From: Patiria miniata
Taxonomy: Eukaryota > Echinodermata > Asteroidea > Valvatida > Asterinidae
DNA: 64,000 nt
Assembly: GCF_015706575.1 (NCBI RefSeq)
Contig: NW_024037072.1
Coordinates: 25,731,162-25,795,161 of the forward strand
Reading direction: 5' to 3'
Made by a program: the position numbers and the translations under genes. The notes below the pieces were generated by a model, which ran no database searches, had not been told where the DNA came from, and saw only the letters and a list, made by a program, of their open reading frames with translations. Positions 42,371 through 54,080 of the stretch are shown here, in pieces. Positions within the stretch are counted from its first letter, which is position 1. Each line of letters starts with the position of its first letter.

Positions 42371-42768
42371 AACCCTAAAGGTGCGGGGGGGGGCGGAATC
42401 CGCCCCACCCCTCGACTATTCCCGCGATAGCTTTGAAAAAAAATTGCGACCCGAGCTATTATGACGTTTTAGCCTCGAGCCTTGCGCATCTTTTGATACC
42501 AAAAACATACAAATCGGACCACGGGTTACCGCGCAGCGATATACGTAATGTAAACAGAGCAGAATTACCATTCAGGCATTTGAATATTTAATTAGCCATA
42601 ATTCCAAAATCCTTTGACCTATAGTTATGACATTTCTTGGATATGTTTATGATAAGGTGTTCTATGCAGCTACCGAATTTCATAATTTTTTGTCGCTCGA
42701 TGGACGAGATCTTAGGGGGCGGTGTCCCCCCCGTTGAGAGATGGTCAAAATTGCCCAGCCTTTTTAGG
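42371..42768. mobile_element. Possible MITE with CCCTAAA-type ends
   Basis: Left AACCCTAAAGG with poly-G and right CCTTTTTAGGGT with poly-C upstream suggest inverted ends. The arms are short and imperfect and no target duplication is clear. Confidence 0.4.
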
Positions 42769-43028
42769 GTGAAAGCCATTCCAAAGAAATTAGTGCAATG
42801 TACAAGAAACACTGTTGAAGATAGTAAATTCGTCAATTTTTTGAGAAGCTCAGTTTTACTCTAAACCAAGGATGGCTTGGTAAGAATCAAGATCCCATAT
42901 TACACTTTTTCTGCAAATAAAAAAATGTCAAACTTTGTCCAAAGCCCATGCAGTGATTTAGTTCAAACTTTATAAAAAATGCAATTTCATCCCCACAAAA
43001 TGCCACCAATGGCTTTCAGGAATGCCTC

Positions 43029-43190
43029 ACAAGTCCCTGCAAGTCCATCACAAGTCCTCCAGTCCCAATTCAAGTCGCAAGCTATTCAAATGTGCTTTGA
43101 CAAAGGCATTCCTTTGTTACATTTCATCCACTCTTACTTGTGACTGGACTTGTGAAATTTACTTGTGACTAGACTTCTGATGGATTCGAC
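43029..43190. repeat. CAAGTC-rich simple repeat
   Basis: Repeated CACAAGTCC and CAAGTCGC words, then ACTTGTGACTGGACTTGTG in the opposite sense, so the tract partly folds on itself. It lies between HYR exons 21 and 22. Confidence 0.7.
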
Positions 43191-43405
43191 TACATCCCTG
43201 ATGTTTTTCTAAAAATGACACCAAATTTATATTACATCTACCACTGCATGACCTACATCAGTCGACGAAAAAGATGCACAAAAGATGGTGGCAATTCCAG
43301 ATCTGATTGTGTTCAATTTCAGTGTGGGATTTGCAGTTCAGTAATTTCACCAGTCATAGCTTGAATTAAAATTTTGATGCTAACCGATGACTAACACATA
43401 CTTAC

Positions 43406-43642
43406 GATAGACAATGGCACTGAATGTACAGTTGGCTGAATTTCCAGATGGGTCAGTGGCTGCGACCGTGATATCGGTGGTACCGACCGGGAACTCCGAG
43501 TTCAGCTGATGGGTAATGTTCAGGGTCAATCTGCCAGAATTATCACTGGCTGTCGGTAGCGTCCAGTTGAGGCGAATGGTGGTGTCACTGTCCGCGAAGA
43601 CCTCAATATTTCTGGGGCAAGTTATCATTGGGTCTTCCATGT
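43406..43642 (-). CDS. HYR exon 21 (subtype A)
   Basis: Begins DMEDPMITCPRNIEVFAD. ATDPSGNSANCTF is nearly the same as exon 28. It ends SAIVYR at a TATC/GTAAGT donor. Confidence 0.92.
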
Positions 43643-44168
43643 CTAAAACAAGAAGAATCAAGCAGTGACAGTAACAAAAACGTAGGCTAACTTAACGAAT
43701 ATGAGTTTTGATTTGAAACACTTCAAACATGATAATTACAAAAATCTTCCTGCGATCACATTGTTACGCCTCCAGTGGAAACCATTGTAGACAAACAACG
43801 ATTTGATGAATTAAGTGACAACCCACACAGCAGCAAACTGAGTTTTGAGAAAATAGGCCAGTTCAATGCAAGTTGGAAAAAAATTTCAAATTGCGTTTTA
43901 GTATGCATTTCTCCCCATAGACGAATCCAGATTATCAACATGAAAAACTGAGTTGCTGCACACTTACCACTTGGTGCAATTAGCATTATTTTATACGAAC
44001 GGTACAATTTTGCGTCTTAACATTTGATAAATCATGAAATGAAAGAATATCAAAACATCTCAAATTGCTTAAAATACCGGTATTGAGCGTTTCTTAACTT
44101 CGTCAAATCGCCATCGAGAAGTGCAAAAAATAAATTACCACACATTAACTATACCCATATCAACTCAC

Positions 44169-44411
44169 CATAGACATGAATAGTTAGCTGGCAGGTTTCA
44201 AAGTTGCCGGATGAGTCTAATGCATTGTAGTTGACGACGGTGCCTCCGATTGGATACATGCCGTTGACATTTCTGTCGCTAGTCAGAGTCACCATGCCAG
44301 AATTGTCCATTGCTTCAGGCTGAGCCCATTCCAGAATCGCCATGTCGGAACCCCGACTCGTGTTGGCATACACGTCTGACGAACAGTTTAGAATCTGGGG
44401 TTTCTCGTCAT
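44169..44411 (-). CDS. HYR exon 20 (subtype E)
   Basis: Begins DDEKPQILNCSSDVYAN. GSDMAILEWAQPEAMDNSG resembles exon 27, and ALDSSGNFETC resembles exons 10 and 15. Confidence 0.91.
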
Positions 44412-44459
44412 CTGCAATTAATTAGGAAAGTGTTTACTTAAACATCATAATTTAATGTA

Positions 44460-44640
44460 AACTTCATGGACACCATTTAGGGCCAACCAAACGTGTTAAC
44501 GATCTCAAAGAGAGAGATGCATGTTCAATTTGTGGTTTTGCCCTTACCGATATAATTTCATAAACCCCTGTGTACTCAGTGTTGTACAAAGGCTAGCGAG
44601 TAACAAGTCATAAGCTTACTCCAATGGGACTTGATTATAG
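44460..44640. repeat. Dispersed intronic repeat, copy 1
   Basis: GTTAACGATCTCAAAG, GTTCAATTTGTGGTTTTGCC and GGCTAGCGAGTAACAAGTCA occur in the same order as at 46560. No termini were recognised. Confidence 0.85.
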
Positions 44641-44933
44641 ACCTGAACACTGAGTACACCGTGTTTATGCCATTACAAGCCTTCACATCACTTATAGTGC
44701 AATGACAATGTGAAGAGTTTATTCTCAAATGCTTTCTGTTCAAAAGTGAAATTGTGTTCTTAAAATCCGTTTCAATATATAACAGAGCTTAGTCGAAACT
44801 GACTTGGGCAGCCAGAAGGGGGTGGGATTCCAAAAGGTAACAAAATGACGTTGATCACATTTTGAAAACAACCTCTACATCATTAAGAACTGAAAATATT
44901 TAAAATTGAAACTATTGAGGCTTACGTTCATAC

Positions 44934-45170
44934 CTTTAATTGTTACAATGAAGCGGCAGAATGCCTCATTGCCTGCCTCGTCCTGAGCGTAGTACTCAAC
45001 ATGAGTAGTACCGACTGCAAGCTCGTCACCGGGCTGGTGAGTGGAGTTAGAAAACGTCACATTGACGTTATCAGTGGCCGTGACGGCAATGGAGAAAGTG
45101 CCTACAAACCGGCCGGGCAAAGTGGAGTTGGTGAGGTCCGAAGGACAATCAAACATCGGGCTCTCGTTAT
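44934..45170 (-). CDS. HYR exon 19 (subtype D)
   Basis: Begins DNESPMFDCPSDLTNST. It lacks one residue before the first Cys and the usual Trp. DNVNVTFSNSTHQPGDELAV resembles exons 9 and 26. Confidence 0.91.
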
Positions 45171-45324
45171 CTAGATAATAAAAACCAAGGTCAAATAATA
45201 AAATATACAACAAGGAATTTTTTATTTAGCAGGTTTGGTACCTTTAGTAAAATAAACCGGACAACTCCTTGCTTGGACTTTGTCAAAATAATTGGTAATT
45301 ATATTGACGGAAAAAACGAGAGAT

Positions 45325-45505
45325 TTCGCAGGTTGAGTCCTGAGTCAAGCATGTCGAGTCCGAATCCAAGTCTGATTCCGCAGGGTCGAGTCCAAGTCGG
45401 AGTCATTCGTCATCGTTACTCGAGTCTGAGCTCGAGTCACGGAAAATAAGACTCGAGTCGGACTCGAGTCCGAATCTAAGTCACGAGCCATACAAGTCTG
45501 CAAAT
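45325..45505. repeat. GAGTC/CAAGTC-rich simple repeat
   Basis: Irregular repeats of GAGTC, CGAGTCC and CCAAGTC fill about 180 bp. Similar tracts occur near 26664, 41155, 43029 and 29010. Confidence 0.75.
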
Positions 45506-45926
45506 AGGTAGCATTTATCCACATTGATGCATTTATCCACATAAAGCACTATTGGGTTTAATTGTGGGCTCACCATTACTAGAGACAAATTTCCACTTTA
45601 TCTATTACTATTCACTTTTTACAAGCAACTACAGCAATATGCAGTACCATAAAGTGGATTTTTATCAGTTTTTTTCATGATTTCCAAGTTCCAGGAACAG
45701 CTAAGGTCATTTCATACTTCACATGGAAGCAAACATTTCATGACGCCAACATTTCATTTGAAGTTTCAGCACGACATTTGCTAAATAATGCTGCTAAACA
45801 TTTGCTGTTTTCCTAATCAATTCAGTTTAGCACTGAAATTTACGTGAAATAGAAACCGGCATTTACATGTGGTGGAAAATGTGAAGAATCTTTTGGACAG
45901 AAAATTAACATTGACCAGAAACGTAC

Positions 45927-46169
45927 CAGTGACTGTGACATTAAAGGCACACATTACAGAGTTGGATGAGTTGTCGGATGCTAAGTAGACCACTTCGGTT
46001 GTCCCAACTGGGAATGCTGATGGCGATGGGTGAGAACGATCAATGTCAATGGACCCAGAATTGTCGGTAATCGTTGGCTCGATCCATGAGACTGTCGCAA
46101 AGGCTTGGCCTACATCGGTTGTTTGATTTACATTGACGGGACAGTTCACTACAACTGGATCTTGCATAT
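45927..46169 (-). CDS. HYR exon 18 (subtype C)
   Basis: Begins DMQDPVVVNCPVNVNQT. It contains DNSGSIDIDRSHPSPSAFPV and ends CAFNVTVTG. Confidence 0.92.
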
Positions 46170-46559
46170 CTGTTGGGGAACAAGTATTTAGAAGAACAAA
46201 AATGTAAGTTATCTCTGCATTGCAATACCTATACTTGGCCGGGTTTCTTACCAACCCAAACAACTTTGCCAACATTGAAGGCCACTTTCCAGACCCAACA
46301 CTGTAACATATTTACTTTTCTTGCAAACAGTATACATGTGCTGCGATTCGTGCCCAAACTTCATAAAATGTGTATGGTAAAAAATAAATCTGGCATAAAA
46401 TAGACTTGCATATTTTGGGGACAATAAACAAGTGTCTACCAGCCATGCAACTGGGAATGAACCAAAAAACACAGGAAAATGCAAACCACACAAGACTTTG
46501 TACAGTGTTTTTCAATTTGTAATGACATTGACATAAAAAGGAGTAACAATATCAGGAAA

Positions 46560-46720
46560 TCAGGGCCAAAGAATCATGTTAACGATCTCAAAGTAAACGC
46601 AACAGAAATGTGCATGTTCAATTTGTGGTTTTGCCCTAATACCAATATCATTTCATCAACCTCTCTGTACTCAGTGTTGTCCAAAGGCTAGCGAGTAACA
46701 AGTCATAAGCTTACTCCACG
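46560..46720. repeat. Dispersed intronic repeat, copy 2
   Basis: Same words and order as at 44460 over about 160 bp. The two lie in non-equivalent introns (between HYR 19/20 and HYR 17/18), so they are probably copies of a mobile element rather than a by-product of exon duplication. Confidence 0.85.
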
Positions 46721-47197
46721 CATATAAATGCTTCAGATTTATCCTCCTAGATCCTAATAGCATATATGCTTCGGATCAATCCTCCTGAAACTTTTAAAGG
46801 ATTATGCATAATTGGAAACGGTACAAGTACAGCTCTGCCAAATTTATACTGGATTTTACAAAGTGCTTGGTCAATTGAAGTCCAATATTCAACAAAGTTC
46901 CCGCATGAGGGAGGATTTTGAAGGATTCAGGGAAGTCTTCCCTGCTAAAAAAAAAACCAAGGGATTGTTGGATCAGTTCGGTTACGATTGAACAATTTAA
47001 TTTTCTTTTAAGTATTTCTCATTATCATTTCTCCTTGGAGAGAATCTTGGAAGTAAAAAAGAGGACATTCCAACCTTTGCTAGACTTAATATAGTGTTTT
47101 TCAATTTTGAATGGCATCAATGCGAAGTGAAAAACGAGGAAAATCAGCTGCTCCGAGGAAAAGTTGCATGCCTGAAGAATTAAGTTATCTTCATTAC

Positions 47198-47443
47198 CTG
47201 TAACTGTGACCTTGAAGCTACAGGTATCATTGTTGCCTACTACGTCGTAGGCTACGTACTCCACAACCTCAGTTCCAATGTAAAACAAACTTCCGTTTTC
47301 CTTTGAGACGCTGACGGATACTACTCTGTTGTTGTCCATGTATGGTGGTGGGGGCCATGTCACAACTGTCGAATTGGTACCATTGTCAGCGGGAACTGTC
47401 ACATCTGAAGGGCAGATGATCATTGGTGGTTCCGTATCCGTGG
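47198..47443 (-). CDS. HYR exon 17 (subtype B)
   Basis: Begins ATDTEPPMIICPSDVTVP at a TTTTAAG acceptor, with Ala as the split codon. VSKENGSLFYIGTEVVEYVA is close to exons 12 and 22. Confidence 0.91.
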
Positions 47444-48001
47444 CTTAAAAAAACACAATAAGAAAAACATTATACAGGCGTAAATGCATGCTTGACTTGT
47501 TAAATTGGGAATTCCTGTAAGAGTATTGAGAATATCAAATCTTACATGAGCAAGAACCACGAGTGCGCACACAGTAGATAAGAGATATTACTTTTCGAAC
47601 CATTCAGTACACAAAAGTTCTCCTCAGAACCACATATAACATACAAGAAATATTTGTCATATGGTGACACAGGAAAATGTTACTAATTATTACTAACCTC
47701 AACATCTTATCAACACTTTCCAAAACATACTTTCAACAATCAAAATATGACTGAATTGCATAATGAGACTCTGAAAGGTAAATTTCGAACATTTCAAAGA
47801 AACTTCTTAGTCAAAAGCGTTATCATTAATTCATGAACCCCATTTCCCAGGTGTGGAGGCTTTTAGCAGTACTTACAGCCAGAATCTAAGAGATCTATAG
47901 TTTCTGACTAGCACCCAACGAGCCTATATTGGTACGGACATATTCAGAGTTATTTTGGCAGAATGGCTTTCCAGGGGTTACAGCTGTTCAAATCTTGCTG
48001 A

Positions 48002-48285
48002 AGTGGAGCGCCATTGTCCAATGGTTACCGTCTTAATTAACTCGTGCCATGGTTCATTTGTTTGAACCCAGAACATGGTGCTTGTGCTCTTGGGCAAGAC
48101 ACTTTACTGCAATATCCTATCTCCACCAAGGAGTATTAATGGGTACCTGTGAAGGTAGAGACCAAATTGCGCGGATGGCGAGCCGCTGCAGGAAAAATTG
48201 TCTCATGGTCTGATGAACGGGGGTAATAGTGAAGTTTTTCAGTTTTTTGGTATGGAGCTCTTTATAAGCACGACATAATTGTTCT
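48002..48285 (+). mobile_element. tRNA-headed SINE, family 1, copy b
   Basis: Same family as the copy at 36541. It has GTCCAATGGTTACC and GTTTGAACCC in the head, then CTTGGGCAAGACACTTTACT, TTAATGGGTACCTGTGAAGG and GAGCCGCTGCAGGAAAAATT. It lies in the intron between HYR exons 16 and 17, on the opposite strand to the gene. Confidence 0.82.
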
Positions 48286-48342
48286 TTTTACAAAAGGTGT
48301 TCCTTCATTAAGACAAATATTTTGAAATATAATCTCACTTAC

Positions 48343-48582
48343 AATTCACTCTGACGATGAAGGAACAGTTGACAGTATTACCAGATGCATCGGCAGCCGT
48401 GTGGGTCACGATGTACGTGCCATTCACAAACCTATCTCCTGGGATGTAGTTTGAAGACAGGTTTACACTACCGGAATTGTCCGCGGCTGTTGGCTGAGTC
48501 CATGTAACGGATATGTTTGTGCCCGGGGGCGTAAAGATGTCTACATCCATTGGGCACATCGTTAACGTTGGATCTTCCAAAT
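48343..48582 (-). CDS. HYR exon 16 (subtype A)
   Basis: Begins DLEDPTLTMCPMDVDIF. NLSSNYIPGDRFVNGTYIV pairs with exon 11. It ends SFIVRVN at an AATT/GTAAGT donor. Confidence 0.92.
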
Positions 48583-49070
48583 CTGAAAGCAACATAACAC
48601 AGATCGAGTATCACACAACTCATGCTTTTTCAATTTTTTTGGGACAACTTGCTGAATACATTACGATATGAAATAATCTCATACGAGCAAGTCCTGAAAG
48701 CTTCCCAATTTGATCCTGCAGGTTTTTTCCTTTAAAAACTTCAACTGAAAATTTCACTGATAAACAGTGATTGTGAACAAACGGCAAAACAGCATATTGG
48801 TTCTAACAAGGTACCTGAACAGAGTTGAAATTTACTGCAATTTGTTTATCCACTTATGGTTTTTCTGGGATTGATTTTGTTAATTGCAACTCATTCTGTT
48901 GATTGTAATTTGAAAATATTCGAAAGCAAGACCACCAAAGGACTATTTGGCTACACATTGGCCATTTCATGGAAAATTACTAAACATCCCAAATCCATAA
49001 TAGATTGAAACGCATGCTTGGATCTGTTACAATGTGGTAAAATGAAGCGAAAGGTACGGTCTATACACAC

Positions 49071-49313
49071 CTTCAACAATAATGCGGAATGTGCAAGAGT
49101 CGACGTGGCCAGCTTCGTCCAAAGCAATGTAGGTATTATCCGTTGATCCGATTTCAAATACATCGCCTGGTCTGTTGGTTGCAGTTACAGTGACTGAGCC
49201 AGAGTTGTCGGTAGCAGTGGGTTCATTCCAGAATGCCTGAGCGCGGGATGTACCTAATGTTGTATTGATGACGACATCTCCAAGACAATTGAGAATCATG
49301 GGGTCTTCTTCGT
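49071..49313 (-). CDS. HYR exon 15 (subtype E)
   Basis: Begins DEEDPMILNCLGDVVINT. FWNEPTATDNSGSVTVT and ALDEAGHVDSC link it with exons 10 and 20. Confidence 0.92.
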
Positions 49314-49507
49314 CTATAGACAGATAACAATAAAGATTGATTCATTGGTTAACTGACTGACCGTTTCTGTCAGACATTTGGAGAGGAGCCAAAGTTATTG
49401 CAATAGAAGCGAGTAACGACTCTTATTTTCAACAAATCTCATTTTGATTTATATTATTGATTAATCTTGCTGGTTTTTAAACTTGAATAAAGAAATTGAC
49501 TGGAGCA

Positions 49508-49565
49508 AGGTTTACACATGGGGCCTCCGGATGCCAATCCGGTGCTCTACCAACTATGTTGCCAG
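49508..49565 (-). repeat. Degenerate tRNA-like SINE head
   Basis: On the minus strand AGTTGGTAGAGCACCGGATT, then a CCGGA/TCCGG anticodon-type stem, is a tRNA-like 5' half. The B-box side is eroded. Confidence 0.6.
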
Positions 49566-49899
49566 TTCCTTATTTTGTCAATGTCTTTGTTTAAGGGCGC
49601 AAGTCAGAATCCATCAACCCGTACATGCCATGTAGCCAGGGATCGCGCCCAAAGTCACGATGCTAGCAACATTAGCAATGTTGCAAACCTGGAAAATAGC
49701 AAAAGAGAATCACTCGGAGAGGATATGACTTTGGACGAAATATGCACCCAGTCAGTTTCACTTTGTGGTTTATTTGACAAAATTAATATTGTTTACTTCA
49801 TTTTAAGAAGGTACACATATTTATCTTGAGCAATCCAGTTGACCTAAAGGAAATAATTACATAAAAATTATCTTTATTCAATACATTTTCTGTACCCAC

Positions 49900-50145
49900 C
49901 TACGACAGTGATTTCAAACTGGCAAGTGTCGTTAAACCCTGCAGCATCGTAAGCAACGTATACAACCGATAGAGTCTCGCCAAGGTCTACAACTGTCCCA
50001 GGAGCTGTGCTGTTAGTGATACTGATGATGCCAACATTGTCATCGGCTTCTGGTTGCATCATGAAGATAGTAGCATTGGCAGAACCAGCATCCGTGGGTA
50101 TCATCATATTAGAGGGACAATCTCTGAAAACTGGAGGTTGATTGT
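49900..50145 (-). CDS. HYR exon 14 (subtype D)
   Basis: Begins DNQPPVFRDCPSNMMIP. It contains DNVGIISITNSTAPG, with an unusual FMMQPEA in place of the WxxP strand. The donor is GTAG/GTGGGT. Confidence 0.9.
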
Positions 50146-50444
50146 CTAGGAAAAGAGAAGGCAAGTTCAGTTTTTCAGCATGGAATTAATCTACTTTTTT
50201 GTTGAAGTTATAAAATAATTATAAAATAATTCTCTGATTTCTTAATACATCTAGATTTACCAGAATTATACAGTATCATATTTGTAGAAAATTTTTCGGT
50301 TTTAATGCACAATATTTGTATATTAATGAGAGAATTCAGTACTTTATCTGCATTAATGTATAAATTCTACATTGAAAGATGTTTATGTCTCAATGGCAGC
50401 GCTATGGGAGGGGGTATAGGCATGCCCCCCTCCCATACACATAT

Positions 50445-50615
50445 ACTGTAAAAAATAATGGGTAAAACACTGTTGGACAATGTAATTTTACTCAACGATG
50501 GTTTGAACTAAAAATTGTCCAACTATTGGGAAGAATTTTGACCAAGCGTTTAACCTGTTGATATGTTGACCAACGTTGGTCTACATATCAACCATTTTGC
50601 CATTGTTTTTACAGT
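50445..50615. mobile_element. Short MITE with ACTGTAAAAA ends (171 bp)
   Basis: ACTGTAAAAAATAATGG at the left and CCATTGTTTTTACAGT at the right are inverted. Within it GTTGGAC and GTCCAAC, and TTGACCAACGTTGGTC, give further self-complementarity. Confidence 0.7.
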
Positions 50616-50925
50616 GCACAGCCGCTTACATTTCGTTTTTTTCCCCGGCCGGGTGATGATTTTGTATATGTACCCCCCCCCCCCCCCGACAACAGCCATT
50701 TTTTTCCAGCAGGAGAATAACTAAAAGAAAAACACCACTGCAAATTGAATATGCAAATTGAATATGCAACAGTAATTTATGCATTATTAACTTTATAACT
50801 GGGTTGCCAAAACACTCAAATAATGGCAAACAGCCAAAACAGCCAAACACGTTTTTCGCTTTGGACTGCCAAAATCACTCCCGATTAATATCATGTCAGA
50901 TTTTGAGTGAACAATTTAAGACTAC

Positions 50926-51165
50926 CTAGAACTGTGACGAGGAACTCGCAAGTGTCATTCAGACCACTGCGATCGCGGACAAAGTAAATGACCGTTGTAT
51001 TTCCAGCCAGGTATAAATGACCAGGGGAGGGAGTCTGCATGATGGAGTAGACGTCATTCTCATTGACTTTAGGATCGTCCCAAGTGACGCTGGCTCCGTT
51101 AGAGTTTGGTGCGGTGAATGCCACGATGTCGCCTGAACAATTGGTGATCACGGGTGGTTCGGTAT
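50926..51165 (-). CDS. HYR exon 13 (subtype C)
   Basis: Begins DTEPPVITNCSGDIVAF. The usual CP is CS. It contains YLAGNTTVIYFVRDRSG and ends CEFLVTVLG. Confidence 0.91.
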
Positions 51166-51542
51166 CTAAGCATGAGCAATTAAAAGATATATGTGTTAGA
51201 CATTGAAATAGCAGGCAAACCAAATTCCCCACTTCTGGATGTCTAGTTATCCTGTAAAAATCTTGCAGTAATTTTGTTAAAACTTTATCAAAATGTACCC
51301 TTAAAAATTACAGGATAAGTAAGGTGTCTAAAGGTAGAGCATTAGATTTTCCCTGCCTTTTGGACGAGATCAGTAGCTTCCATGTTGGATATCATTGAAA
51401 AAAAAACAGTCTAGTTTTGAAATTAGGCACACACATTTTCGTGAAATTTAGCAAGCATCTCTGTAACATGGTATATTGAGAAATTCTTGGGGCTGCAATT
51501 TCAACAGCTTACGCTCCCTCTCAGGCCTTCTTACAATCTTAC

Positions 51543-51794
51543 CTTCGACAGTCACAGTGAAGTTACAACTCGGCGCTGTGTTACCGGCAAGATCTGAAGC
51601 AATGTAACTAACCATCACAGATCCAATGTAGAACGTCGACCCGTTGGGATGTGACACGTCAAGAGATGTCACACCAACATTGTCACTGATAACAACGGGT
51701 GGCCATGTGACAACGGTAAAATTTACGCCAGGATCTGCGGGTATGATGGTGTCATTGGGACAGCTGACGGCCATTGGAGCTAAGTTGTCACTTG
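51543..51794 (-). CDS. HYR exon 12 (subtype B)
   Basis: Begins ASDNLAPMAVSCPNDT, with Ala rather than Asp as the split codon. VSHPNGSTFYIGSVMVSY resembles exons 17 and 22. It has no Met before residue 8. Confidence 0.91.
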
Positions 51795-52336
51795 CTGTTT
51801 GAAAACAAATGGGATATATTTTGGCCTAGATCTTCATGTTATTCAGCACAAAAGAGTCACCTCTTCAAAGTTAACTCAGCTAATGAGATATTGGGTGCAA
51901 TGTATTTAATCAAATGCGCAGGCCTAAAAACAAAATGATGCTGCTGATCGTTATAAGGTGTTGCCATTTTAGTTACTGTATTAGAAAACTCATTTGTTTC
52001 ATTAACACTTAATTAAAGAATCCATCAATTTTGTGACGGTTTATAAAAAAATCTCCGGATTGTGATACTTTTTAATCCAGAGAAAGTAACCGAGCAGTTT
52101 TTTTTAGCTAAAGGTTCCTATTGGAGCCATATCAGCATGTACTTTTCACCAATTTATAAATGTTGATGACTGAGGAGATTCTTGGACTTATGGAAAGAGT
52201 TTAGTCTAAGTGATCATGTCATGGGATATAACATTAAAACGTTCCTTCTATAAATAACATTTTGGAAGTATTATAAAAGAAACAAAAAAGTGGGACGGAG
52301 GATTAACAATTTATATTCCCTGCAAGTGATACTTAC

Positions 52337-52576
52337 GATACACAGTAATGGTAAAGTTACAACTGACTGCATTGCTAGACAGATCTGTGGCTGTGTAGAT
52401 CACAAGATATGTCCCATTCATAAACCTGTCCAAAGGACTGTAATTGGAAGTGACGTCTACAGCTCCAGAGTTGTCTTGAGCCGTGGGCGGGGTCCACGTG
52501 ATGGTTGCATTCATGCCTGGATCTGCAAAGGCTTCTATGTCATCAGGGCACATTGGCAGTCGTGGCAACTCCACAT
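52337..52576 (-). CDS. HYR exon 11 (subtype A)
   Basis: Begins DVELPRLPMCPDDIEAF. DNSGAVDVTSNYSPLDRFMN closely resembles exon 16. It ends TITVYR at a TATC/GTAAGT donor, as in exon 21. Confidence 0.92.
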
Positions 52577-52897
52577 CTACAATGCAAAAGAGGGACCTGG
52601 TTGACTAACTGACTCATGACTGATTGAACAAAATGTGTTGCCTATCTCACTGACTGATCGTCATTTGCAAATTACATTCCCATATCACATACATTCATGA
52701 TCGAGAGCCCAACTTTTACTGGTCCATTTACTTTCCCGTACCATTTACAGCTGTATTGCAAACGAACTGTACTAGTGAAGTTGAGCAACAATATTCCTTT
52801 GGTGAGCTGGACAAGTTTCTCTGAAGATTTTGTTAAAGGTGCACATTGAACGGAAAAAAACCGGCAACTGAATACAACAAGGGTTATTTCGGATGCA

Positions 52898-52976
52898 GAC
52901 AGTCGATATTAGCTCCCCTCGGTATTGTAAGTTGACAGTCAACTTCCAATAACTCAGGGAGCAAGTATTGACTGTC
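52898..52976. ncRNA. Pre-miRNA-like hairpin or tiny MITE
   Basis: GACAGTCGATATTAGCTCCC (52898 on) pairs with GGGAGCAAGTATTGACTGTC (to 52976), with few mismatches. Inside, AAGTTGAC pairs with GTCAACTT to form a near-complete 79-nt hairpin. It sits in the intron between HYR exons 10 and 11. Size and shape suit a microRNA precursor, but expression is unknown. Confidence 0.4.
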
Positions 52977-53319
52977 CAACCTCAAACCATGTGATGTTTG
53001 TGTACTGGCTATTTGTGAACTGGCTTACTGAGGACCACTATATATACAAGGCTTCCACGTGGGTCATGCAGCATACAACATGTGAATTAGTCTCGCATCA
53101 ATTGTTTCTTGTACATAGTACTTCCCTGATACATTGGTAGACAATAGGTCAAATCTTCATGCAAATGGCAAAACTGGATTGTCTCTTTTCATCACGTTAT
53201 ATACCACTACAGCTTATAAACTTTTTTAGCCATTCGGAATCAATGGACTATATTTTCGCATAGTTTGGGACAAGCTTTATGCGGTTTGCCTTGGTTTATT
53301 TAACGACAAAACTATTTAC

Positions 53320-53482
53320 CTAGAACAGTGACTGTAAAATCGCAGATGTCAATATTTCCCGCCTGGTAATTACCTAGAACAGTGACTGTAAAATCGCAGA
53401 CGCCAATATTTCCCGCCTGGTAAACTATTTACCTAGAACAGTGACTGTAAAATCGCAGACGTCAATATTTCCCGCCTCGTCA
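53320..53482 (-). repeat. Triplicated exon end with splice donor
   Basis: CTAGAACAGTGACTGTAAAA starts at 53320, 53374 and 53433 and extends about 48 bp in each copy. Copy 3 is the true end of HYR exon 10. The other two are intronic copies, each with its own donor (CTAG/GTAAAT or CTAG/GTAATT). Confidence 0.95.
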
Positions 53483-53672
53483 AGGCAGGCGATAGTGACA
53501 GGAGTGTCGCCAATGCTGTATTCTTCATCAGACTTGGATGCTGTCAGAGTTACAGACCCTGCGTTGTCCTGGCAGACAGGCGTGGGCATTGTGTAGACTG
53601 CTGTTGATTGGCCTCGAGTGGTGTTCAGAGTGACGTCCATGGGGCAGTAGGTAATGTTAGGCATCTCATTAT
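53433..53672 (-). CDS. HYR exon 10 (subtype E)
   Basis: Begins DNEMPNITYCPMDVTLNT. CLDEAGNIDVCDF matches exon 15 (ALDEAGHVDSC). Two extra Cys flank the usual pair. Its 3' end with the splice donor is present three times in tandem (53320 to 53480). Confidence 0.92.
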
Positions 53673-54080
53673 CTGTATAAAACAAACCAAGCACACCCAA
53701 AAATTGCTACAAACTTTGACGACTTGAGCTGTGCTGTTCTTTCAGTTTGCAGGTTTCTTTTAATTTGTCAAAGATTTGCTCTTGTTTTCGGCATTCATAA
53801 CATAAAACAGCGATTGAAAGCACTGGCGTAAGTGAGGTACACTTATCAAGGAGGGGGTAACTTAAGAAGTCTCATATTTCTAGAGTGCATTGTGGAGGTT
53901 ACTCATTTCGTTTCGATAAATAATCTCCTCTGTTTTAATTTGCTTCAATTCCCAAAAATATTGTTGGGCAGCACATACGGTACAGGCCTTGGTGGCTCAA
54001 CCCCACCACACCTCCCACTTATACATCACTAATTTGAAGACACAAATTGAACTTTGATTATTAAGATTGCTGTTTGATAC

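Noticed and set aside
53320..53432. Two extra HYR exons
   Set aside because: Only the last 48 bp of the domain are repeated; no complete domain or acceptor accompanies them.
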